Assembly: GCA_002763335.1 (NCBI GenBank)
Contig: PEYS01000145.1
Span: forward strand, 1-5,604
Source of the DNA: Candidatus Woesearchaeota archaeon CG08_land_8_20_14_0_20_47_9
GTDB taxonomy: Archaea > Nanobdellota > Nanobdellia > Woesearchaeales > CG1-02-47-18
Length of the DNA stretch: 5,604 nucleotides
Direction: 5' to 3'
Position numbers and translations under genes: made by a program. This document shows, in pieces, positions 1 to 5,574 of this stretch (positions are counted from its first letter, which is position 1; each line of letters starts with the position of its first letter). The notes under the pieces were generated by a model. The model was not told the DNA's origin. It was given only the letters and a program-made list of their open reading frames with translations, and made no database searches.

Positions 1-287
1 AAGCCAGAATTAGACGCATTAGCACAAACGTCTAATCAGAAACATCACAGCCGACACAACCACGCCGAGCATGTACACAAACGAGGCGTAAACCACACTA
101 CCTGGCTAACTTTCAGACTTTCGACCAGCGTTTAAAGAACAATCTCAGTAACAGCTTTCTATCTCTTGACAGCAAGCACAGCCTTTCAATGGGTGATCTG
201 AGGGCTTACAGGAAGTTCATGTCAGAATGGCTTGGCGCTGGCGAGACAGGCGAACAGAACGCAGGAGGTGACTGCCACAGGGTATGA
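1..287 (+). pseudogene. Unrecognised coding-like stretch, probably frameshifted and partial
   Basis: I do not recognise a family. Frame 1 is open from the window edge to a TAA at 133-135 and gives a His-rich peptide containing KPELDALAQTSNQ. Frame 3 is open from 36 to a TGA at 285-287 and reads protein-like from about 93 (HYLANFQTFDQRL, then MGDLRAYRKFMSEWL). Frame 3 has no ATG, GTG or TTG before 189. A single-base frameshift near 85-95 that joins frame 1 to frame 3 would make one C-terminal gene fragment that enters from outside the window. The last 71 bases overlap the convergent small ORF at 217-453, so at least one of the two is probably wrong in that overlap. The stretch could also be non-coding; confidence is low. 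Confidence 0.25.
9..36. repeat. Small perfect inverted repeat, 8-bp arms
   Basis: ATTAGACG at 9-16 is the exact reverse complement of CGTCTAAT at 29-36, with a 12-base loop between them. No T-run follows on either strand, so it does not look like a terminator. It may be an operator-like site or chance. Confidence 0.35.
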
Positions 288-453
288 GGGCAATGCCGTA
301 TCTCTTGTAACGGTCAATCTCTTCATCAGACACTGGCAGATCAGACCCATAATATTTTATCTCATAATCGCTGTCCCCAACCGGTAGATTGATATCAGAA
401 TCAGGTATGTAAAAAAGCCTTACAGTACCATCTCTTTTATCCCTAATCTGCAT
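217..453 (-). CDS. Small hypothetical protein, 78 aa
   Basis: No family is recognised. The product is charged and rich in Asp and Tyr in its first 60 residues (for example YEIKYYGSDLPVSDEEIDRY), with no membrane segment, signal peptide or Cys/His metal motif. The last 20 residues turn basic (LLRSVRLSRQRQ) and overlap a coding-like stretch on the other strand, so the true end may differ. The start is supported by GGAG at 465-462 on the minus strand, 8 bases before the ATG. The gene lies downstream of rnp3 on the same strand, but the 133-bp element fills most of the gap. The element ends 20 bases before the start codon and so now forms its upstream region. Confidence 0.45.
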   Translation of the reverse strand: MQIRDKRDGTVRLFYIPDSDINLPVGDSDYEIKYYGSDLPVSDEEIDRYKRYGIALIPCGSHLLRSVRLSRQRQAILT

Positions 454-461
454 AAAGGTCT

Positions 462-465
462 CTCC
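462..465 (-). promoter_or_regulatory. Shine-Dalgarno GGAG of the 78-aa ORF
   Basis: On the minus strand GGAG is followed by 8 bases and then ATG at 453-451. This is ideal spacing and the main support for this start. The site lies 7 bases outside the left boundary of element copy 1. Confidence 0.45.
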
Positions 466-472
466 GACAGGT

Positions 473-605
473 AACGAAAATCTGCTGCTCGGGGCTATCC
501 CCGACTTAAAAGTCGGGGCTTTACGCCCCTCGCTTCGAAACGCAGATTTTCGGACTCAAAAGTTCTCGCCCTAAAGGGCGGGGCTATACCCACGAACTTT
601 TGAGT
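473..605 (+). mobile_element. 133-bp twin-palindrome element, copy 1 (complete, intergenic)
   Basis: It is identical over 133 bases to the copy at 3116-3248, starting AACGAAAATC and ending CTTTTGAGT. Palindrome 1 has an 11-bp outer stem (475-485 with 542-552) around an inner hairpin at 499-518 (arms CCCCGACT/AGTCGGGG, loop TAAA). Palindrome 2 has a 12-bp outer stem (554-565 with 594-605) around an inner hairpin at 567-580 (CGCCC/GGGCG, loop TAAA). One base separates the two palindromes. There is no coding capacity. It lies 36 bases after the rnp3 stop codon and 19 bases from the start codon of the small minus-strand ORF, so it would be carried in any read-through transcript. Bases around it suggest either no target duplication or a 2-bp GT duplication. 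It is best read as a non-autonomous transposable element with single-strand-transposase-like ends; the mobilising family is inferred only. Confidence 0.85.
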
Positions 606-641
606 ATTTTTTGCTGTTGAGGCGGGTAATTGCTGACCTGT

Positions 642-1295
642 TTACAACCGTGGATTCTGCCATTCAAGCCCCTGCTCAAGGCACTCCTTTGCCTTATTTG
701 GCTGCATGCCCAGGCATACGAGCAGGCTTGCAAGGTCAGCTGGGGAGCGCAGGTCATAAGGCTCCTGGGCAAGTGATGCAAAGACGCAGCCAAGCTTGTG
801 CTTCCTGTAAAGGTTGATGTTCTGGGCCATCCTCCCCATTATCACAGCAGGCTCCCTTGCCTTTAAGATGTCCTGGAATGAGAAGCCGAAACAGATGTTG
901 TTCTCAGCAGCAATCCTACATGAAGGCTCATCCACACCTGCATTGCGCTGGAATATAAAGTCATGCCTTGGGCTCAACTCAAAGCCAAGAACAAGCGTGT
1001 TTCTCATTGCAGGGCTTATCCTCTCAGGGCGCTTTAATGAGAAGATTATTGGCGATCCTGTTGAGCGCCCCTTCTTAATCTCATTCAGAGAGCTGGTGAT
1101 TATTGCAGGCTGAACATCAAGGCAGGTGTTGCTAGTCTTAGACCCATTTTTTATTTTCCTTATCTGCTCTGTTCCCCTAGCCTTCCAATCCTTTAGCGTG
1201 TACCCCAGGTAGAGTCTTGAGTAGCTGAGTCTTAAGGCCATGTCAATAAGCTGTTTTTCATTCCCCCTAGGCAAAACAATGTCTGAAGGCATCAC
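642..1295 (-). CDS. rnp3: RNase P protein component 3 (Rpp30/p30 family)
   Basis: This is the protein subunit of archaeal RNase P that partners Pop5 on the catalytic domain of the RNase P RNA, which removes 5' leaders from pre-tRNAs in the cytoplasm. The 217-residue length is normal for archaeal Rpp30. The N-terminus reads DIVLPRGNEKQLIDMALRL (residues 5-23), typical of this PHP-like TIM-barrel family. The diagnostic C-terminal half has GVDEPSCRIAAENN (120-133), an Arg/Met-rich helix at 147-165, and YDLRSPADLASLL followed by the LGM..NKAKECL segment (180-206). The longest start is GTG at 1295, which overlaps the RNase J stop as GTGA. ATG at 1292 sits immediately next, in a TGATG overlap, and is at least as likely. 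Either way translation is probably coupled to rnj. The stop is TAA at 642, and no terminator is visible before element copy 1. Confidence 0.9.
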   Translation of the reverse strand: MMPSDIVLPRGNEKQLIDMALRLSYSRLYLGYTLKDWKARGTEQIRKIKNGSKTSNTCLDVQPAIITSSLNEIKKGRSTGSPIIFSLKRPERISPAMRNTLVLGFELSPRHDFIFQRNAGVDEPSCRIAAENNICFGFSFQDILKAREPAVIMGRMAQNINLYRKHKLGCVFASLAQEPYDLRSPADLASLLVCLGMQPNKAKECLEQGLEWQNPRL

Positions 1296-2632
1296 TCTAG
1301 CACCAGGCTCTGGTTGTTCTGCATCAGGTGAATCCCCTTTCCAAGCTCATAACCCATCTCTGATGCCAGCTCTGAGAGGGCAGAGCACATTGATATATCG
1401 CCATGGGCAGGGATTATGTGCTTGGGCCTGACTGTATTTATCAGATCGCGGTGATCCTCCCTTGAGGCATGGCCTGATACGTGAATGTCCTTGAATATGC
1501 GCACGCTCTGTTGCTTGAGCCTGCTCTCAAGCACCTCACGATTTGCAATGTTCATCGCATTGGGTATAATATTGCAGGAGAATATGACCCTGTCATTCCT
1601 GCTGAAGCTGAACGGGAGCTCATCATTAACCATCTTTGTAAGTACTGAATCAGGCTCGCCCTGGTGGCCTGTTACGATAAGGAGGTATTTTGACTTGCCA
1701 TCCCTTACAACCCTCTTCAGGTAGCGCTTTATCTTACTCCTGTACTTTACCATGTCAGCATCCTTTGAAAAGTTCACAAGCCCTATGGTCTCTGCAGCGT
1801 TGATGTACTTCACCAGGCTTCTGCCCAGGAAGGCGATCCTCCTGTCTAGCTTCTTTCCGAATTCTACAATGCTCTTAAGCCTCGCGATATGGGATGAGAA
1901 TGTTGTTACAATGACAGCCTCGTCACGCTGCTCTATGCCTGTCATCACATCACGGAGCATCTCCCTCGCAACAGCCTCTGATGGCGTCTTCCTTGCATAG
2001 TTCGCCCTTGTGCCGTCAACAATCATCACCTTTACAGAGCCACTCTCTCCAAGCTCCTCCAGGCGCTTCATGTTCGGCTTCTTGCCTATGATCGGGAAGC
2101 TGTCAAACTTGAAGTCATTAGCATAGAGCACAACGCCTTCAGGTGTGTGGAGGGCGACCATCACTGTCTGTGGGGTTGAGTGGGTTGCATTTATGAACTC
2201 CACCTTTAGCTCGTCAGATAGCCTGAGGGTAGAGTTTACGTTGAGGACCTTTATGGGGTTCCTAAGCTTCATAGCATTGTCCTTGACCATGACCCTGATT
2301 ACCTCAGCAGTGTAGGGTGTGCAGATTATAGGGGCATTGTAGCTGTTTGAGAGGAAGGGCAATGCGCCTACATGATCGAGGTGAGCATGGGTAGGTATTA
2401 TCGCGCACACCCCCCTTCGCACATCCCTTAATATGCTGTCGTCAGGTATTGCGCCTACCTTTCTTAGCTCTGCTGTGCTCCCCTGGTCAATGTCCTCATC
2501 GCCCTTGAAGCTAATATACCTATCCAGGTGTAAGCCCATGTCAAACACGACAATCTGCTTGCCATAGCGCACAGCAGTCATGTTCTTCCCTACTTCATTG
2601 TAACCGCCTATTGCAAATACTTCGATTGCCAT
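1292..2632 (-). CDS. rnj: Archaeal RNase J, metallo-beta-lactamase/beta-CASP ribonuclease
   Basis: This is a 5'-to-3' exoribonuclease of RNA decay and maturation, two-zinc and cytoplasmic. The 446 residues match archaeal RNase J, which lacks the bacterial C-terminal domain. Visible metallo-beta-lactamase motifs are FDMG (Asp31), THAHLDH (His82, His84, Asp86, His87), THS (His151) and ANDF (Asp173). The beta-CASP domain lies roughly between residues 205 and 370 and includes GHQGEP at 322-327, characteristic of the family. The late motifs HVSGHAS (His388) and IIPAHGD (His410) are intact, so the enzyme should be active. ATG at 2632 fits the conserved opening (AIEVFAIGGYNEVGKNMTAV). No Shine-Dalgarno site is seen upstream, but a TATA box sits about 27 bases before it, which suggests a nearly leaderless mRNA. 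It is the first gene of an operon with rnp3; base composition is higher in GC than the restriction gene. Confidence 0.95.
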   Translation of the reverse strand: MAIEVFAIGGYNEVGKNMTAVRYGKQIVVFDMGLHLDRYISFKGDEDIDQGSTAELRKVGAIPDDSILRDVRRGVCAIIPTHAHLDHVGALPFLSNSYNAPIICTPYTAEVIRVMVKDNAMKLRNPIKVLNVNSTLRLSDELKVEFINATHSTPQTVMVALHTPEGVVLYANDFKFDSFPIIGKKPNMKRLEELGESGSVKVMIVDGTRANYARKTPSEAVAREMLRDVMTGIEQRDEAVIVTTFSSHIARLKSIVEFGKKLDRRIAFLGRSLVKYINAAETIGLVNFSKDADMVKYRSKIKRYLKRVVRDGKSKYLLIVTGHQGEPDSVLTKMVNDELPFSFSRNDRVIFSCNIIPNAMNIANREVLESRLKQQSVRIFKDIHVSGHASREDHRDLINTVRPKHIIPAHGDISMCSALSELASEMGYELGKGIHLMQNNQSLVLE

Positions 2633-2656
2633 AAAACAGGGTGTTACTTGAGGGGG

Positions 2657-2671
2657 TATTTATATATTTGG
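2657..2671 (-). promoter_or_regulatory. TATA box of the rnj-rnp3 operon
   Basis: On the minus strand CCAAATATATAAATA is centred about 30 bases before the RNase J ATG. Archaeal transcription normally starts 25-28 bases downstream of the TATA centre, which puts the start within a few bases of the ATG. This agrees with the lack of a ribosome binding site. It is inferred from spacing and composition. Confidence 0.6.
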
Positions 2672-2702
2672 AAAACCTTGAGGGACTGGACTTAGTTGAG
2701 GG

Positions 2703-2754
2703 CTTTGAATACCGAGGGCGAGTTAGGAAGTCGAGGCTATTCAAAGTTTTCAGT
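2703..2754. repeat. Hairpin in the divergent intergenic region, possible relic of the 133-bp element
   Basis: CTTTGAATA at 2703-2711 pairs perfectly with TATTCAAAG at 2738-2746 around a 26-base loop. The segment AAGTCGAGGCTAT near 2728-2740 matches the element core AAGTCGGGGCTTT at 11 of 13 positions, and CAAAGTTTTCAGT at 2742-2754 matches the element end CGAACTTTTGAGT at 10 of 13. The remainder of the 2633-2906 gap holds the two promoters and AT-rich DNA. The hairpin could be a decayed single unit of the element, a small structured RNA, or chance; no C/D or H/ACA boxes stand out. Confidence 0.4.
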
Positions 2755-2856
2755 TTAATATTTGCTATTTTGTCCCTATAAAGTGGAAACCAGCGGCTGC
2801 GGTCACTGCTATCTTCACTTAATCAGAAAATCTTCCGAAAATATTTAGTAAAAATT

Positions 2857-2864
2857 CATTAATG
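2857..2864. promoter_or_regulatory. Possible operator: palindrome CATTAATG beside the restriction-gene promoter
   Basis: An 8-bp perfect palindrome lies 3 bases upstream of the BRE of the restriction gene. A repressor bound here would block TFB/TBP access. Chance is likely in AT-rich DNA, so this is a weak call. Confidence 0.15.
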
Positions 2865-2867
2865 CAG

Positions 2868-2881
2868 ATTAAATTTATATA
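2868..2881 (+). promoter_or_regulatory. BRE plus TATA box of the restriction-methyltransferase gene
   Basis: ATTAAA (2868-2873) fits the archaeal BRE pattern RNWAAW, and TTTATATA (2874-2881) fits the TATA consensus exactly. The predicted transcription start is about 2904, two to three bases before ATG 2907, so leaderless translation from 2907 is favoured. A second in-frame ATG at 2919 has a partial anti-SD match, GGGGAT at 2903-2908, and is the alternative. Confidence 0.65.
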
Positions 2882-2906
2882 GAGCCAATGATGCTAGAAG
2901 CTGGGG

Positions 2907-3152
2907 ATGGGAAAAGAAATGAGCTTTGCAGATAAGGTATTGCTATCAATCAGAAATGTGGTCAGAGAGGTGGATAACGGCTCTTCAGAGCATGATGTGA
3001 GGTACAGGTTCGTTAAATACTTTATCGAGGGGGTTCTTGGGTATGAGTCAAAACTTATTAAGTTGGAGAAGAAAAGAGCAGATATAACAATTGTAGACGA
3101 GAACAATTTTGCAGTAACGAAAATCTGCTGCTCGGGGCTATCCCCGACTTAA
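2907..3152 (+). pseudogene. 5' fragment of Type IIG/Eco57I-like restriction-methyltransferase: nuclease domain start
   Basis: This is the N-terminal piece of the gene that continues at 3249. Native coding ends at Val70, in the middle of codon 3114-3116; the frame then runs 11 codons into element copy 2 (TKICCSGLSPT) and stops at TAA 3150-3152. Residues 45-70 hold the first half of a PD-(D/E)XK nuclease site: GYES, then KRADITIVDENNFAV with candidate catalytic Asp59. The second half, KIETKRP with Glu74 and Lys76 in joined numbering, lies after the element. The fragment alone cannot form a nuclease. The start is ATG 2907 if the mRNA is leaderless, or ATG 2919 if GGGGAT serves as the ribosome site. 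It becomes a complete gene only if 133 bases are removed from DNA or RNA. Confidence 0.85.
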
Positions 3153-3248
3153 AAGTCGGGGCTTTACGCCCCTCGCTTCGAAACGCAGATTTTCGGACTC
3201 AAAAGTTCTCGCCCTAAAGGGCGGGGCTATACCCACGAACTTTTGAGT
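3116..3248 (+). mobile_element. 133-bp twin-palindrome element, copy 2 (complete, inside the restriction gene)
   Basis: It is identical to the element at 473-605 and in the same + orientation. The host gene gives its size: codon GCA at 3111 and codon ATT at 3250 must be separated by one valine codon (GTT or GTA), so 133 bases were added. If there is no target duplication, the element is AACG...GAGT inserted in GCAGT|TATTAAAA. If GT (3114-3115 and 3247-3248) is a duplication, the element is 131 bases. It shifts the frame by +1 and also supplies in-frame stops at 3150 (TAA) and, for the downstream frame, at 3244 (TGA). The inner hairpins are at 3142-3161 and 3210-3223. Confidence 0.9.
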
Positions 3249-5574
3249 TATTAAAATTGAGACGAAACGGCCAACAGAGAGCATAGATAAAACTCAACAT
3301 GAGGAGCAGGCTTTTAAATATGAGGAAGCAACTACTAGGTTTATAGGTTTAACCAACTTCTTGCAATTCAAACTATGGGAGATTAAGAAAACAGGGAATG
3401 AATTGAAGGTGAGCCTTGATTTTTCTAAGCTCCTAGAACAGGGTAAATCAGGGGACAACTTGACTGGCGAAGAAAAGAGCCAGATACTGTTCTTAAACAA
3501 CCTGACTAAAGAGACCCTCTTTGACCAAAGCAGATACGAGAAATTTAATGAAAACTATGCGAGAATAGACATAACAAAAGAAGCATGTTTTAGAAATCTT
3601 CTTGACAGATTAAATTTCATAGCTGACAATCTACTTCTAGGCTACACCCTCAAAGCATTTGGCGAGTACAAAGAAGGTTACAACAGATACTTGGCTGAGT
3701 TCAGCAGGGCAGAGACAGAGTCAAAGAATAACAGAGGGAACCATGAACTGAACCACAGCATAGCAAAATTCAAGCAGAAACTAGAGCAGAAATACGAGAA
3801 ATACAAAACCTTCTCAGGCTACTATCTCTGGAAGGAATACTCTGGAAAAGAGAAAGTTAGTGATGACGAGGTAAAAGAGATTTTCTGCAAAGAGACAATA
3901 TACGTTTTCCTTAACAAACTACTGTTTTTGAGGATTTGTGAGGACAAAGGGTTTCTTGAGAAAAACATCTCAAATGGCGGTATCGAAGAATTAAGGTCTG
4001 TTCTGAAAAAAAGATTTGAGAAAGACGTTTTAAACAAGGAGATATTAAAACTAGCTTTTGAAAGCGCAAAAGGCTTATACTCTCATTTCTATGAGACTGG
4101 CATCCTGGACTGGTTCAGAACAGGAGATGGTGAATTAAACGAATTGCTAAATAGGGTTTTATGGATTCTAAACCAGTTTGACTTTACGCATATTGATAGG
4201 GACATATTAGGAAATCTTTATGAAAAATATCTGTCAAGAGAAGAGAGGAAAAGATTAGGAGAGTTCTACACGCCAACAGAAGTTATTGATTATATCTTGA
4301 CATCTGTCGGATACACATACAGCTATGACATAGAAACTAAGGATTTGCTTGACCCTGCTTGTGGTTCAGGAGGGTTCTTAGTTAGGGCAACAAGAAGATT
4401 GGTCAGCAGGTATTTAATGAAGTTTGGTAAGACTGATAAGAAAGAACTGAGAAACCCAAAGAACTGGAAGGAAATTGTAAGTAGGCTATCATCGGATGAA
4501 GCAAAAATAATTCTAGAATCTGTTCAAGAACACATATACGGACTGGATATTAACCCATTCGCCTCCCACATAGCGGAGATGAACCTACTGTTTCAAATAA
4601 TTGACCTATACCAGAAGATCAGGGAGAACTACCCAGACTATAAGTTCAGAAGATTTAAAATCTATAGAACCGACTCATTGGAAAAGCCAGTGCAAAAGCA
4701 GATCTTGGATTACAGCTATTCAGCCTTTCTAGAGGAGCAAGAGGAAATAGATGCAATCAAAAATAAGAAGTTTGATTTTGTTGTTGGGAACCCGCCGTAT
4801 GTTAGGGTGCAGTCTCTGGATTATAAAATCAGAGAATATTACAAAGAGAATTATAAATCTGCATACAAACAATTCGACTTATATGTGTTATTCATCGAAA
4901 AGGGAATAAACTGGTTAAAAGACAATTCTAAGTTAGGTTTTATCACTTCCAATAAATTCATAAAGAGAGAATATGGGAAAGGGATAAGGAGCTTAATAAC
5001 CAATAGAGGTCAACTTACTCAACTAACAGACTTAACATCAATAAAGGTCTTTAAAGATGCAACAAATGATCCTGTGATAGTTATTTTCTGTAATAGTTTA
5101 ACTCCAATGACCTTGAAATATGCTGAGATTCAGAGATATAAAGAAGAGATTTTAAATCATACACTATACCACGGTAATAAAGAGGACTATTCTGATTCCT
5201 TTGTGAGAATTATTCGTATCGCAAATAAAGACTTGATAGAAAACAATTGGAGGGTTGTAAGTAAGGAAGAACAAAGATTACTTGATAAGATAAACAAAAA
5301 TAGTCTCTTGTTAAGAGATTTAGTGACTGGAATACACGAAGGGCTAATAACTGGCGCAGATGATATTTTTATTGTAGATAAAAATATTATTAATAAAGCC
5401 AGATTAGAAAAAGAATTACTTCGACCGGTACTTAAAGGAAAAGAAATAAGACGTTATTCGATTAGAGAAACTAATAGGGCATTAATATTCCCTTATAAAA
5501 TTGAAAATGAAAAAACACAACTTTTATCTGAGGACGAAACGAAAATCTGCTGCTCGGGGCTATCCCCGACTTAA
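3249..5574 (+). pseudogene. Main fragment of Type IIG/Eco57I-like restriction-methyltransferase (N6-adenine MTase)
   Basis: This continues the gene begun at 2907. It would cut DNA and methylate adenine at N6 in one polypeptide, as part of cell defence. The open frame after copy 2 starts at 3247 and lacks ATG or GTG for over 100 bases, yet these bases encode conserved residues: KIETKRP (Glu74 and Lys76 of the nuclease), then HEEQAFKYEEATT. TTG at 3361 is therefore not the native start. A helical linker follows (about residues 110-400 in joined numbering). The methyltransferase then shows motif X GEFYTPTEV (from 4258), motif I DPACGSGGF (4351-4377), SAM-pocket-like YGLDINPFASHIAEMN, and catalytic NPPY (4789-4800). 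A target-recognition region starts near 5300 (LVTGIHEGLITGADDIFIV). Native sequence ends at Glu in codon 5536-5538, where copy 3 interrupts, about 833 residues in; this family is usually about 1000 residues, so the end of the recognition domain is missing. Base composition is much more AT-rich than the RNase genes. Confidence 0.88.

Noticed and set aside
264..310. Perfect GGAGGTGA ribosome-site match followed by ATG at 284
   Set aside because: The reading frame from ATG 284 stops after eight codons, and it lies opposite the minus-strand ORF. Nothing supports a gene here.
473..605. CRISPR array or transcription terminator
   Set aside because: The copies lie kilobases apart without regular spacers. 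The hairpins lack a following T-run on either strand, and the runs inside the arms are only four T long.
584..817. Overlapping open frames on both strands at 584-793 and 611-817
   Set aside because: They overlap the rnp3 3' end and element copy 1 in other frames, have low-complexity or unlikely composition, and lack ribosome sites.
814..2000. Plus-strand open frames opposite rnp3 and rnj (814-1113, 1240-1431, 1485-1724, 1752-2000)
   Set aside because: They are antisense to two strongly identified genes with intact motifs, and they show no family features.
3114..3250. TA target duplication (Tc1/mariner or IS630 type) around copy 2
   Set aside because: TA occurs on both sides (3115-3116 and 3249-3250), but removing the insert with one TA breaks the reading frame before IKIETKRP, and copy 1 has no TA pair at the equivalent bases. 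A no-duplication or GT-duplication model fits copies 1 and 2; copy 3 has GA at its left, so the right junction is needed to decide.
3110..3256. Element as an archaeal bulge-helix-bulge spliced intron
   Set aside because: Left and right junctions of copy 2 can pair weakly (AGTAAC with GTTATT), but copy 1 flanks cannot, and no 3-base bulges separated by a 4-bp helix are visible. The intergenic copy 1 also argues for a mobile element. RNA removal is kept only as a test.
3361..5574. TTG at 3361 as the true start of a separate methyltransferase gene
   Set aside because: Bases 3250-3360 in the same frame encode conserved nuclease and linker residues, so the frame is the continuation of the gene from 2907, not a new gene.
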